DNA of 64,000 nt from JAJPKK01 sp963702755 (lineage in GTDB: Bacteria; Pseudomonadota; Alphaproteobacteria; Rhizobiales; Xanthobacteraceae): positions 291,744-355,743 of the forward strand of contig CAVPDZ010000022.1 of assembly GCA_963702755.1 (NCBI GenBank). The letters are read 5' to 3'. The first letter of the stretch is position 1, and each line of letters opens with the position of its first letter. The notes beneath the pieces are model-generated. The model made no database searches and was not told the DNA's origin. It was given only the letters and a program-made list of their open reading frames with translations. Both the position numbers and the translations under genes were made by a program. Positions 31,036 to 42,968 of the stretch are shown here, one piece after another.

Positions 31036-31170
31036 CTAAAGCGTGGCCTCGATCATGGCGCGCAACTCTGCCGTCACCTCCGGCATGACGCCGAACCAGG
31101 CATGAAAGGCCGGCCGCGCCTGGTGAAGCAGCATGCCAAGTCCGTCGACCGTGAATGGCTGGGACCGGCC
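31036..31170 (-). pseudogene. Remnant of the 3' end of a shikimate dehydrogenase gene
   Basis: On the minus strand, about 40 codons read TVDGLGMLLHQARPAFHAWF, then GVMPEVTAELRAMIEATL and a TAG stop at 31036. This is the typical C-terminal helix pair of AroE proteins. A TGA closes the frame just upstream, near 31175. The sequence further upstream does not resemble AroE in any frame, so this is a truncated fossil and not a simple frameshift. It sits between the SDR operon start and the PQQ-dehydrogenase gene. Confidence 0.72.
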
Positions 31171-31314
31171 GCCCGGTCAAGCCCTCGGAGATTGTCTTGA
31201 TGCCATCACAAAAGGGATGCCGCGATTTCATATGCCGACCGACGACCACCTTTTGTCGTGTGGCGTGATCGCGTAGCCTTTAGCCAACCACAAGACAGAC
31301 GGGAGGAGGCGACG

Positions 31315-33022
31315 ATGACGGCTTCATGCATTCGTACGATCGGTGGCGCGCTGCTCGGCGCCGTTGCGATGGCTGTTCCGGCGTTCGCCGCCGAGGTGAC
31401 GCCCGAGCGGCTCGTCAACGCCGACAAGGAGCCGCAGAACTGGCTGATGAACCACCGCACCTATGACGGCCAGCGCTTCTCGCCGTTGGCGCGCATCAGC
31501 CGGGACAACGTCAAGAACCTGAAGCTCGCGTTCGCGATCCCGCTCGGCGGCGGCAGCGGCAACGAATTCAACGAGGCGACGCCGCTCGCCGAGGACGGCT
31601 TCCTTTACATCACCGACTCCTGGGGCGTGCTCTACAAGATCGACGCCACCTCCGGAGATGCCGGCCGCATCGTGTGGCGCATGGACCCGAAGCAGGAGCA
31701 ACAGCGGCAGAACCGCGGCGCCGCGCTGTGGGGCAATCTCGTCATACCGCCGCCAACAGTCCGGGGCGCGTGATCGCGACCGACAAGGAGACCGGCAAGG
31801 TGGTGTGGGAGACCGACCGTTCCCGGACAATGCCGAACGCCGTCATCACCACCGCGCCGCTCGCCATCAAGGACAAGATCATCGTGGGCGCGGCGAACAG
31901 CGGCGCCGGCATCCGCGACTGGATCGCGGCGCTCGATGCGGCGACCGGCAAGATCGCGTGGCGCAAATATACCGTGCCGGCGCCCGGCGAGCCCGGCAGC
32001 GAAACTTGGAAAGACAAGAACAACGCCTGGCAGACCGGCGGCGCCGCGATGTGGGTCACCGGCACTTACGACCCCGAGACCAACCAGACCATCTGGGGCA
32101 CCGGCAATCCGGTGCCGATGTTCGATCCGACCTACCGGCCGGGCGATAATCTCTACTCCAACAGCGCGATTTCATGGGACCCCGAGACCGGCAAGATGAA
32201 CTGGTACTTCCAGTACACGCCCGGCGACCAATGGGACTTCGACGAGGTCGGCACCCACATCCTGATCGACGCCGTGGTCGACGGCCAGCCGCGCAAGCTC
32301 ATCACCCATTCAGCGCGCAACGGCTTCGTCTACACAATGGACCGCCACAACGGCCAGATCCTCGTCGCCAAGCCCTACTCGACAACATCAACTGGACCAA
32401 GGGCATCGACCAGAAGACCGGCCGGCCGATCGATTACGATCCGGCGAAGGACCTGCAGCCCTATTCCGGCGTCGCCAATCCACGCTGACGGCGTCCGCAA
32501 AGTCTGCCCGATCATCCTCGGCGGCAACAATTTCTGGCCGTCGAGCTACAATCCGCGGACGAAGCTGCTCTATATCCCGGCGCTCTACGGCTGCCACGAC
32601 GTCAAGCTCGACTCCGAGATGCACTCCAAGGCGAAGGGCTGGAACGGCGGCACCTTTTCGACCACCGAGCGGCTCGAAAGCAACTCGTCGCCATGGATCC
32701 GCTGACCGGCGCGATCAAGAACAAGATCCACCTGCGCTATCCGAACAACAGCGGCACGCTCGCAACCGGCGGCGGCCTGATCTTCCTCGGCCTGGCCGAC
32801 GGCACCGTCGCGGCCTATCGACGACACGACGCTCGACGAATTGTGGAAGACCAATGTCGGCTCCGGCTTCTCCGCCCCGCCAATGACGTTCGAAGCCAAC
32901 GGCCGGCAATTCATCGCGATCGCGTCCGGCATGTACGCAGACCGGCAAGCGCGCAGATCGCCAACACGCCCGAACTCAAGGAACAGCGTAACGCGACCGT
33001 GCTCTACGTATTCGGATTGTGA
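31315..33022 (+). CDS. PQQ-dependent dehydrogenase, methanol/ethanol family (six or more frame breaks)
   Basis: This periplasmic quinoprotein has a signal peptide (MAVPAFAAEV) and beta-propeller tryptophan motifs throughout. It starts at 31315 after GGGAGGAGG. Family text is recovered only by changing frame near 31745, 32390, 32480, 32685, 32820 and 32945. The segments include NWLMNHRTYDGQRFSPLARI, SPGRVIATDKETGKVVWETD, TPGDQWDFDEVGTHILIDAV, LGGNNFWPSSYNPRTKLLYI and LATGGGLIFLGLADGTVAAY. The total span of about 569 codons is normal for the family. The Asp two positions after the catalytic Asp (WDFD) is the signature linked to lanthanide rather than calcium use. With so many breaks it is either very poorly sequenced or a decaying gene. 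Confidence 0.8.
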
Positions 33023-33034
33023 TTCTCGGCAGTC

Positions 33035-33130
33035 CGTAGCCCGGATTGAGCATCGCGAAATCCGGGAACGGCCAGCACGTCAGATCTCGCAAACGCGTCC
33101 CGGATTTCGCTCCGCTCAATCCGGGCTACG
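33035..33130. repeat. Intergenic palindrome, 'CGTAGCCCGGAT' family, copy 2
   Basis: The left arm (33035-33067, CGTAGCCCGGATTGAGCATC...) and right arm (33098-33130) are inverted copies with a few mismatches. The right arm contains the stop codon (33126-33128) of the leftward membrane-protein gene. Confidence 0.9.
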
Positions 33131-33756
33131 AGGCTGGGGGAGGAGAAGTTTGCCCGGCGCGCTGCACGTGGTGGACGATGTATTCGAGGCGCTGGGTGAT
33201 GAACATTGTCTTCTCGGTGAAATAGAAGCGGGCGACCGAGAGGCACGGGCCGGAACGCAGCGTGAGAAACAGCGTGCGGTTGGGACCCATGTTCTGGAAG
33301 CTTGCAAGCTCGGACCAGCGGAAGCGATAGACGTAGGACTCGCCGTCCCACTTCACCCAATCGCCGGGGAATCGCGCGGCAAAGCTGTCGGGGCTCGCGG
33401 CGATCGCCGTGACGCCGCGGAGAAGTTGCACCATCACGCCATAGGGGCCGCGCACGCCAAGGCGGATTTCGATGCCGTCAGTACCGGCGCGAAAATAGCA
33501 GCCCTTCTTGGACGCCTGCTGCAGGAGGCCGATGCCCTTCAAGAGCGAGGGAACGCCGACCGCAAAGCCAATCACGATCAAGCCGGCGGGCGAGTGCGCG
33601 AGCCCCGGACCCAAGATCCACGCAAGTCCTGCGGCGGCAAAGAACACTCCGCCCAGGAACACGCGACCCGGCGAAAAGATCGCGCAATCGCGCAGCCCCT
33701 CGATGTTCGGCGGGCATCTCCTGAGGGGCCTCTTCCACGTTCGAATCCAAGTTCAC
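33126..33756 (-). CDS. Conserved hypothetical membrane protein with two N-terminal helices (one frame break)
   Basis: I do not recognise a named family. The GTG at 33756 follows GGAAGG and begins VNLDSNVEEAPQEMP. The frame then shifts near 33712 into PNIEGLRDCAIFSPGRVFLG. Two transmembrane helices follow (VFFAAAGLAWILGPGL; AGLIVIGFAVGVPSLLKGIG), and then a soluble domain of about 120 residues with PH-like alternating strands (YFRAGTDGIEIRLGVRGPYG; YVYRFRWSELASFQ). The stop is provided by the palindromic repeat. The layout suggests a small membrane-anchored sensor or structural protein, but that is only a guess. Confidence 0.65.
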
Positions 33757-33830
33757 ATCCTTGCCTTCCACAATGCCGCGCCCGGGGTGTAGCATGCTGC
33801 CGCTGCGTGGCGCGATCGTGGGGAACGCAC

Positions 33831-34693
33831 ATGCTTTACCGTAGTTCGATGGGCGCGCTCGCCGCTCGTGGTTGCGCTCGGCGCTACCATCGCGGGCGTT
33901 CGTGCTTTCGACGAGGCGAAATATCCCGACTGGCGCGGCCAATGGGTCCGCCTGTTCGTGCCCGGCGTCTCCGGCAATCCGTCCTGGGATCCGCACAAAT
34001 CCGAAGGCCGGGCCCAACAGGCGCCGCTCACGCCGGAATATCAGGCGATCCACGAAGCGAGCCTCGCCGACCAGCGCGACGGCGGCGCCGGCCTCGACCG
34101 CGACTACGCCTGCTATTCGCCCGGCATGCCGCGCATGATGAACGTCTATTCGACCATGGAGATCGTCATCCACCCCGACACCACGCTACATGATGCTCGG
34201 CTTTCTCAACGATCTTCGCCGCATCTACACAGACGGGCGCAGCTGGCCGGAGACGATCGTGCCGACGCTCGCCGGCTACTCCATCGGCACATGGATCGAC
34301 GAGGACGGCGATGGCCGCTACGACGTGCTCGCCATCGAAACCCGCGGCTTCCGCGGCATCCGCACGCTCGACAGCACCGGGCTGCCGCTTCACCGGGATA
34401 ACGAGACCGTCATCAAGGAGCGCATCTACAGCGACAAAACTGACGCCAACATCCTGCGCGACGAGATCACGCTATTCGACCACGCGCTGACGCATCCCTG
34501 GACGGTGACGAAGTCCTACCGCCGCACCGCGCAGGCGAAACCGCAGTGGGCCGAATCGAAATGTGCCGAGGACAACGGCCACATCCGCATCGGCGAGGAC
34601 AGCTTCATGCTGAGCCATGACGGCCTGCTCATGCCCGCGAAGAAAGGCCAGGCCCCGCCCGACCTGCGTTATTTCGGCAGGACGCCGAAGTAA
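33831..34693 (+). CDS. Conserved hypothetical exported protein (two frame breaks)
   Basis: The ATG at 33831 begins a short signal-like segment that must change frame near 33855 to read SPLVVALGATIAGVRAFDEA. The mature part begins KYPDWRGQWVRLFVPGVSGN and continues PGMPRMMNVYSTMEIVIHPD. A second break near 34185 leads to LGFLNDLRRIYTDGRSWPE and the final part ending FGRTPK. I know this pattern from hypothetical exported proteins of Bradyrhizobium relatives, but no domain or function is assigned. Acidic loops such as WIDEDGDGRYD look like calcium-binding turns, seen here and not otherwise supported. Confidence 0.65.
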
Positions 34694-34704
34694 GGAAGAA
34701 GGAG

Positions 34705-34834
34705 CGTCATTCCGGAAAGGGGCATCCAGAACCCCGGAGCGAAGCGCAGGCGAGCCGCCGGAATCCATGAGACGACCGACCGAGGAGTATGCGATTCCGG
34801 GCATGCCTCGACTGCGCTCGGCCCCCGGAATGAC
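34705..34834. repeat. Intergenic palindrome, 'CGTCATTCCGGG' family, copy 2
   Basis: Begins CGTCATTCCGG and ends CCCCGGAATGAC, with internal GGAATCCATG and a paired GCGATTCCGGG. It is related in sequence to the element at 28038-28141. It separates two convergent genes. Confidence 0.8.
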
Positions 34835-34845
34835 CAGTTACGCTC

Positions 34846-35812
34846 TCAATTCACCTTGATGCCGGCGGCTTGGACGACCTTGCCCCATTTCGCGATTTCG
34901 CCGCGCAGGAAGGTTTCGAATTCCGCAGGCGTGCTGCCGATGAGGACGAGGCCCTGGCTTGCGAGCTTGTCTTCGGCGTCGCGCGATTTGACCGCGGCCA
35001 TGACCGCGGCGCTGAGGCGGGCAATGACCGGCGGCGGCGTTCCGGCGGGCGCGAACACGGCGTACCAGTTTTCGGCAACGACCTGCGGATAGCCGACTTC
35101 AGCCGAAGGTCGGAACATTGGGCAGAACCGCGGATCGCTCGTTCGCCGCGATGGCAAGCGGACGCACCGTGCCTGCCTGGATCTGCGGCAGCATCGCCGG
35201 CACGTCGGCGAACATGAATTGGACCTGGTGGCCGACGAGATCGTTCACCGCGGCCGCCGCACCGCGATAGGGCACGTGCACGACGTTGACACCGGCGCTG
35301 ATGCGAAACAGCTCCGCCGCGACATGCGGCATGGTTTCGACGCCGGTCGAGGCATAGTTGATGGCGCCCGGGCGCGCCTTGGCGAGCGCGACGAGATCGG
35401 CAACGCTGTTCGCCTTCAGCTCCGTCGACACCGAAAGGATTTGCGGCACCTTGGCGACGAGCGAGATCAGCGCCAGATCCTTGAGCGGATCGTAGGGCAT
35501 CTTCTCCATCATCACCGTCGAGAGCGCGAGCGCGCCGGAGCTCGAGGTGCCGATCGAGTAGCCGTCGGGCTTCGATTTTGCGATCGCGTCGGTGCCGATC
35601 ACGCCGCCGACACCGCCGCGGTTGTCGATGATGATCAGCTGGCCGAGCATGTCCTGCATCTTCGGCGCGATCACCCGCGCGATGATGTCGTTCGGGCCGC
35701 CCGCGGGATACGCCACTACGAAACGGATCGGGCCCGTCGGATACTCCTGCGCGCGCACGGCGAACGGCGCAGCGCACAAGGCGACGGCGACAACAGCAAG
35801 GAGCGCCCGCAT
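34846..35812 (-). CDS. Tripartite tricarboxylate transporter-type binding protein, TctC/Bug family (one frame break)
   Basis: A signal peptide (VAVALCAAPFAVRAQ) precedes a Bug-fold protein with the family motifs YPTGPIRFVVAYPAGGPNDI, IIIDNRGGVGGVIGTDAIAK and KPDGYSIGTSSSG. The frame shifts near 35105, after ERSAVLPNVPTFG. The C-terminal lobe (AEVGYPQVVAENWYAVFAPA) ends at 34846. These proteins bind carboxylates for TTT transporters or signalling. No membrane components are nearby, which is common for this greatly expanded family. Confidence 0.9.
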
Positions 35813-35845
35813 GTTTCCTCCGAAATTTTTATCGCGCGACGAAGT

Positions 35846-36706
35846 TTACACTGTCCCGCCGCGGCTCCGCACGAAATCGATCACCAGCCGTACGGCGCGC
35901 TTTGTATGCACTGACTCAGGTTCGCGCGTCACGAACGCGTGCGGCATGCCCTCGAAAATCTCAAGACCCGCGCGACCGCCGGCGGCGCGCCAGGCGCTGA
36001 CGAATTTTTCCGCCATGTCCGGCGTCACGTTGTCGTCGTTCGTACCTTGCAGCACCAGCAGCGGCGGCAACGTCAGCTTTTCGCCGTTTGCGAGGCTGCG
36101 TTCCAGCAGCAATTGCGGATTGCCTTCGGCCATGGCGGCTTCGCCGCGGAAGAAATCGTCATGGCTCTTCACGAGACGATCGATTCCGCGCGCCTTCGCC
36201 ATGCGGTAGCGGGCGAGCGGATCGGCGATCGGCCAGCACGCGACCACGTAGGCGAGCGAGGCGTCGACCGATTCCGCCATCGGCATGGCGGCATAGCGGG
36301 GATCGCCGGGCCGCAACGCATTGAGCAGGAGCTGGTGGCCGCCGCTCGATGACGCAACGGCGCCAACCCAGTCGGCGCGACTGTCGAAGCTCGCGGCCCG
36401 TGCCTTGAGCCAGCGGATGCCGTAATTGATGTCGGCGACCGAGCCCGGGTAGGGCGCTTGTGGCGCAAGGCGAAAATCGAGCGCCAGCACGACGGCGCCG
36501 GCCGCAGCCACCGCGCGGTCGAGAATTTCGTTGTTGAGGCGGTCACCGCTCGTCCAGGCGCCGCCATGCACGCCGACGACCGCAGGAAATGGCCCCGCGC
36601 CCCGCGGCCGATAGAGCCGCGCCAGCAGAGTCGCACCATCCGTACGCAGATACTCCACATCCTCGGTGACGACGTCATAAGTCGGAAGGGCGGCGGCGAC
36701 GTTCAT
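35846..36706 (-). CDS. Alpha/beta hydrolase, hormone-sensitive-lipase-like esterase
   Basis: This 286-residue cytoplasmic esterase has the oxyanion-hole motif VGVHGGAWTSGD, the nucleophile elbow VASSSGGHQLLL, the acid in LQGTNDDNVTP and the His in GMPHAFVTRE. The frame is intact. It lies 33 bases downstream of the leftward binding-protein start region and on the same strand, so readthrough into tctC is possible. The natural substrate is unknown. Confidence 0.9.
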   Translation of the reverse strand: MNVAAALPTYDVVTEDVEYLRTDGATLLARLYRPRGAGPFPAVVGVHGGAWTSGDRLNNEILDRAVAAAGAVVLALDFRLAPQAPYPGSVADINYGIRWLKARAASFDSRADWVGAVASSSGGHQLLLNALRPGDPRYAAMPMAESVDASLAYVVACWPIADPLARYRMAKARGIDRLVKSHDDFFRGEAAMAEGNPQLLLERSLANGEKLTLPPLLVLQGTNDDNVTPDMAEKFVSAWRAAGGRAGLEIFEGMPHAFVTREPESVHTKRAVRLVIDFVRSRGGTV

Positions 36707-36899
36707 GCTAGGTCCTGACTTGCACTGGGCTTCTGATTTGCACTTGTGATTTGCATTCGCCCGAGCTTACCATCGCACCGGCATTGATGCTAATTGGCGG
36801 CCCGAGAGGCCCACAAATGCGGCTGTGCCATCTGCGGCGGCCGCGATATAACTGCGTTGCCGCCCCAATTGGGGCCGAACCGGGGTTCCCGCATCGCCG

Positions 36900-38111
36900 A
36901 TGGCTTCGATCGACCGCTACATCTTCCGCACCATCATCGGCGCGTTCCTGCTGGTGCTCATCAATCTTACCGCGGTGATCTGGATCACCCAGATCCTGCG
37001 CCAGGTCGATCTCATCACCAACCAGGGCCAGACCATCCTGGTGTTCCTGCGCATCACCAGCCTGCTGGTGCCGATCCTGATGCTGGTGATCGCGCCGATC
37101 GCCCTTGTCATCGCGGTCTGCTACGCCCTCACCAAGCTCAACGGCGATTCCGAGCTCGTGGTCATGAACGCCGCCGGCATTTCGCCGCGGCGCGTCTTTC
37201 GGCCGGTGCTGGTGGTCTGCACAATCGTCGCCGTTTTCGTCGGCTACATCGGCGCCTATCTCGCGCCGAAGCTGCAGCGGGACATGAGCGAAGAGTTCGC
37301 CAAGGTCAGGACCGACGTCGTCTCCAACATCATCCGCCCCGGCGCCTTCACCCAGGTCGAGCAGGGGATGATCTTTCATATTCGGGAGCGGCAGGCGGAG
37401 AACCAGTTCCGCGGCATCTTCATCGACGACACCCGCAATCCCGAGGAACGATCGACCATCGTCGCCGAATACGGGCAGATCGTGCAGAAGAATGACGGCT
37501 CGTTCCTGATCATGCGCGACGGCAACGTGCAGCGCCGCCGACCGAAGGAGCGCGACCCCACCATGGTGGTGTTCGATCAATACGCGCTCGACCTGACGCG
37601 GCTTGCTCCGGCGCCGCAGACCAATATCGGGCTGCGCGAAAAATACCTCTGGGAACTCGCGTTCCCGGATCCGAACGACCCGATCTTCAAACAGTCGCCG
37701 GGTCAGTTCCGCGTCGAAATGCACGACCGCATCTACGGCGCGCTCTATCCGCTGGCCTTCGGCGTGATGGCGTTCGCGCTGCTCGGCTTTCCGCGCACGA
37801 CGCGGCAGAGCCGGGCGGTGTCGATGTTTGCGGTGATCGGCGCCGTGGCGGGGCTGCGGTTGGCCGGCTTTGCCGGCACCGCCATGGGGGTCAAGATCCC
37901 GATTGCGCTCGCCGTCGTCTACGTGCTGATCGCGGTCGCGATCGCGCTCGGCAGCTACGTCGTCTGGCGGGGCGTCGCCGTCGATCTCGACGAAAAGATC
38001 GATTTTGCCCAGATGGCGCGCACCGCCGCCGCCTTCGTGGAACGCACGGCGGCGCGTTTCAACATCAATCTGCCCGCGGTCGAATGGCTCCGCCGCCGCG
38101 GGGAGGCGTAG
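36900..38111 (+). CDS. lptF: LPS export permease LptF (YjgP/YjgQ family)
   Basis: This is an inner-membrane component of the LptB2FGC machine that extracts lipopolysaccharide and sends it to the outer membrane. The 403-residue protein begins MASIDRYIFRTIIGAFLLVL, has three N-terminal and three C-terminal helices around a periplasmic beta-jellyroll domain (IFHIRERQAENQFRGIFIDD), and matches LptF rather than LptG at its N-terminus. The frame is intact. Unusually, lptG, which normally follows, is not adjacent: the next gene is an ABC exporter on the same strand, beyond a palindromic repeat. Confidence 0.88.
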   Translation: MASIDRYIFRTIIGAFLLVLINLTAVIWITQILRQVDLITNQGQTILVFLRITSLLVPILMLVIAPIALVIAVCYALTKLNGDSELVVMNAAGISPRRVFRPVLVVCTIVAVFVGYIGAYLAPKLQRDMSEEFAKVRTDVVSNIIRPGAFTQVEQGMIFHIRERQAENQFRGIFIDDTRNPEERSTIVAEYGQIVQKNDGSFLIMRDGNVQRRRPKERDPTMVVFDQYALDLTRLAPAPQTNIGLREKYLWELAFPDPNDPIFKQSPGQFRVEMHDRIYGALYPLAFGVMAFALLGFPRTTRQSRAVSMFAVIGAVAGLRLAGFAGTAMGVKIPIALAVVYVLIAVAIALGSYVVWRGVAVDLDEKIDFAQMARTAAAFVERTAARFNINLPAVEWLRRRGEA

Positions 38112-38121
38112 CCGCCGCGGA

Positions 38122-38248
38122 CGTAGCCCGGATGAGCGCAGCGATATCCGGGAATGGCAGATCGAAAGGCTGAAACGCTGTTCCCGGATATCGCGGAGCC
38201 TGTCATCGGGCCCGCCGGAGGCGGGACCCGTTGGCTCATCCGGGCTAC
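38122..38248. repeat. Intergenic palindrome, 'CGTAGCCCGGAT' family, copy 3
   Basis: The left arm CGTAGCCCGGATGAGCGCAG and the end CTCATCCGGGCTAC are inverted copies. The inner TATCCGGGAA / TTCCCGGATA also pair. The right arm is interrupted by about 30 extra bases (CGGGCCCGCCGGAGGCGGG...). Confidence 0.85.
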
Positions 38249-38360
38249 AGGCTCATTCTCGCGGCGAAATGCCGGTTTTGGGGCGGCAATGCGTAGACAT
38301 TGCAGGCTTTGTCCGGTAGAGCCGTAAGGTGGGCGCGGGGGGCGCCTCGGACCGAACCGC

Positions 38361-40170
<1,810 letters not shown>

Positions 40171-40187
40171 GCCGACGGTAAGGTTCG

Positions 40188-40288
40188 GTAGGGTGGGCAA
40201 AGCGAAGCGTGCCCACCGAAGCCGCGCGTGCCCACGAAAGCCTTCCGCGTGGGCACGGCGCGCGAGAGCGTGCCTTTGCCCACCCTAC
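40188..40288. repeat. Intergenic palindrome, 'GTAGGGTGGGCAAAGCGAAGCG' family
   Basis: Outer arms GTAGGGTGGGCAAAG and TTTGCCCACCCTAC enclose inner GTGCCCAC/GTGGGCAC pairs. It sits between two convergent genes and could terminate both. Confidence 0.85.
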
Positions 40289-40310
40289 AATCGCTTAAAA
40301 TTTGGAAGCG

Positions 40311-41360
40311 CTATCGCGGCGGATAGGGGCGCCAGGCGCCATCATCCGCCTGAACCTCGTACGCGCTGTCGCCCGCCGACGGCCGAACATGGCTCGACGC
40401 GATCGGCACTTTGCCGGCGCCGCCCGGAATGTCGAGCATGTAGGCGGGCTGGCACAGGCCGGATGCGCGCCGCCGCAGTTCCTCCGCCAATCGCTGGCCG
40501 GTCTCGATCGAGGTCCGCAGGTGCGCGGTGCCGGGGGCGAGATCGGCATGATGGAGGTAATAGGGCTTGATCCGGCATTCGACGAAAGCCCGCATCAGCG
40601 CCATCAATGTGTCGATGTCGTCATTGACGCCCTTGAGCAGCACCGACTGGCTCAGCATCGGAATGCCGGCATCGATGATGCGGGCGCAGGCGGCGCGCGC
40701 GGCGGATGTCAGTTCGCGCGGATGGTTGGCGTGGAGCGCCACATAGGTGGTCTTGCCGGGGACCGTGAGCGCCGCGACCATGGCGGCGGAGATGCGCTCG
40801 GGCGCGACCGCGGGCACGCGGGTATGGATGCGCACGATCTTGACGTGGTCGATCGCACCAAGCGCCGCCATCGCCGCCCGCAGTCGCGCCGGCGGCAATA
40901 CCAGCGGATCGCCCCCTGTGAGGATGACCTCCCAGATGGCCGGATGCTCGCGGATATAGGCGTAGGCCGCCTCGCGCTGACGCGCGTTGAGCCCGCCGCG
41001 TCCGCTCGGGCCGACCATTTCGCGGCGAAAGCAGAACCGGCAATAGACCGGACACGAATGCACGAGCTTGAGGAGCACGCGGTCCGGATAGCGATGCACG
41101 ATGCCGGTGACGGGGCTGAACGCATCATCGCCGATCGGGTCGGCGCGCTCGGGCGGTCGGGTCTCGAGCTCCGCCGGATCGGGAACGAACTGGCGCGCGA
41201 TCGGATCGGCCGGATCGTCGCGATCGATCAGTTCGGCCATCGCCGGCGTGATCGCGACCGCATAGCGCGTCGCCACCTGCGTCAGTGCCTTGACCTCGCG
41301 CGCCGGCACCAGACCGGCGTCGCGCAGCTGCGCAACGCTGCGCAGGGTTCTGGCCGTCAT
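40311..41360 (-). CDS. epmB: Lysine 2,3-aminomutase-type radical SAM enzyme (EF-P modification)
   Basis: This enzyme converts alpha-lysine to beta-lysine for elongation factor P. It carries the radical SAM cluster motif CPVYCRFCF (C-x3-C-x2-C) followed by RREMVG, the GGDPLVLP motif and the PLP lysine region (MLDIPGGAGKVP). The start at 41360 follows GGAGAGACTG; an upstream open frame to 41471 is not conserved. Its 349 residues fit the EpmB/KamA-like group. The partner gene epmA lies 2.5 kb upstream in the same direction, which supports the EF-P role over lysine catabolism. The frame is intact. Confidence 0.88.
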   Translation of the reverse strand: MTARTLRSVAQLRDAGLVPAREVKALTQVATRYAVAITPAMAELIDRDDPADPIARQFVPDPAELETRPPERADPIGDDAFSPVTGIVHRYPDRVLLKLVHSCPVYCRFCFRREMVGPSGRGGLNARQREAAYAYIREHPAIWEVILTGGDPLVLPPARLRAAMAALGAIDHVKIVRIHTRVPAVAPERISAAMVAALTVPGKTTYVALHANHPRELTSAARAACARIIDAGIPMLSQSVLLKGVNDDIDTLMALMRAFVECRIKPYYLHHADLAPGTAHLRTSIETGQRLAEELRRRASGLCQPAYMLDIPGGAGKVPIASSHVRPSAGDSAYEVQADDGAWRPYPPR

Positions 41361-41460
41361 CAGTCTCTCCGGCGAAGTTGGCGCGCCAGCGCGGCCACCG
41401 CTCTTATCGACTGGATCGGGCAGCGTGTGAAGGCATGCCCGCGTCGCAGCAGTGCCCCGA

Positions 41461-42968
41461 CTATGCCGCAAGTGCCGCGGTGGTTTCGCGCCAGGAGAGG
41501 TACATCGGCAAAATGATGAGTGCGAGGAGGGCGAGGCCGACGAAGGCGAACAGGCCGCTCGCCATCATGCCTGCCGCCGTGCCGCCCCAGGCGAGGCCGA
41601 TCAACATTTCGAGCAGCCCAGGCCCCAGTTCTCGCGACGGCGCTGATTGAATTCGCTCGGCCGGCCAGGCGCCGGATAGCGCATTTCGAGGAGCGCATTG
41701 GAGATCGCGGCGCCGGTGCAGCAGAACAGCAGGACCTGCCCGAGCCAGGGATCGACATGCCAGGCAATTGCAATCGGCGCGGTCATCGCGGCGGCGATCA
41801 GAACGAGTGCCGCTTCGAACTTTGCGCGCAGCACATCGAACGGGCGCACCGGCGCGGCATAAAGGAGGTCCGGCGCGCGTTCGCCGGAAACCGTCAGCCA
41901 GGTGAGAGCGGCGGCGAGACCGCCGGCGATCGGCGCCATCACGGCCCACGCAAGCGAATGGCCGTTGGCGCTGAAGCGCCAGATCATGATGCCGAACGGC
42001 AGGGACGCAACGGCTTGCTGCAGAACCTGGGTCAGGAGCCAGGGATCGCGGGCGATGAGACTGATCTCCTTGCGCCGCATCGCTGCACGGGTCGCAGTAT
42101 TGAACCGGCGCACTGTGGTCTTGCGGGGGCTTCCCTTGCTGGTGCCTTGCGCGCCCACCATGCTGGCGACGAACCAGCTGGCCAGTCCAACGGCCGCAAG
42201 CGCGAAGGTGCCGAAGCAGACGATCGCGAGCATGGCCACGGGAAACGGCTCGGCCATCAGCGCACGCGCCGGCAGCCAGATCCAGCTGTCGAGAGCCGGC
42301 CAGGCAATCGTGCTCAAGTAGCCGCCGAGCTGTTTTGTGGCCGCTGCGCTCTGCTCCCGCGACGCGAAGTTATAGAATTGCGGCAGCATCGCCATCATGC
42401 CGATGACTGCCCCAAGAATTTGCGCAAAAACGCGGGTGCGGCGCGGCCCCAACAGCCGATAGAGACCGACCGCCAGGACGAGGCTTACGCCGGTGCCTAA
42501 CAAGGCAAGGCTTGGCACGACGAGATAGAGCCCGAACCACTTGGGCGCGACCACGAGGCCGAACGCATCCGCGAACGGCAGCGCGAACAGAGCCCACCCC
42601 AGACATGCTTTGAGGGCAATCGCGCCGACGCGCACGAGGACGATCGAGCGCGGCGCGAGCGGCGAGGACAGCCACAGGTCGATGTCGCCGCGCCCATAGA
42701 TCGCCTGAACGACACTGATGAGCGTGGTGGAGATCGTGGTCAGCAGAAGAAAAAGAAGAGCGGCAGTCGCTGCCGCATAGACCAACACTTCGTCGCCGTG
42801 CGGGATCGCCGGCATCGACTGCATCGCAAAGGCGAGCGGAAACGCGGCAGCATGCAGCAAAAGGAACAGGCCGCCGGCGATAATGAGCATCCGCTTGGTC
42901 GTGGCGGCGCTCTTGCGTTGCAGCCGAAATTCCTGGAGCAGCAGCCAGAGGGTCGATCCCGGGGTCAT
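41461..42968 (-). CDS. ABC exporter permease (one frame break)
   Basis: This is a hydrophobic protein of about 500 residues with around ten to twelve predicted helices (ILGAVIGMMAMLPQF; FGTFALAAVGLASWFVAS; AVMAPIAGGLAAALTWLTV). It resembles the 'putative ABC exporter' permeases of Rhizobiales. Its ATG overlaps the stop of the ATPase gene by 4 bases (ATGA), so the two are coupled. The frame shifts near 41630, after SEFNQRRRENWG. The true C-terminus continues PGLLEMLIGLAWGGTAAGMM and ends at 41461. The substrate is unknown. Confidence 0.82.
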
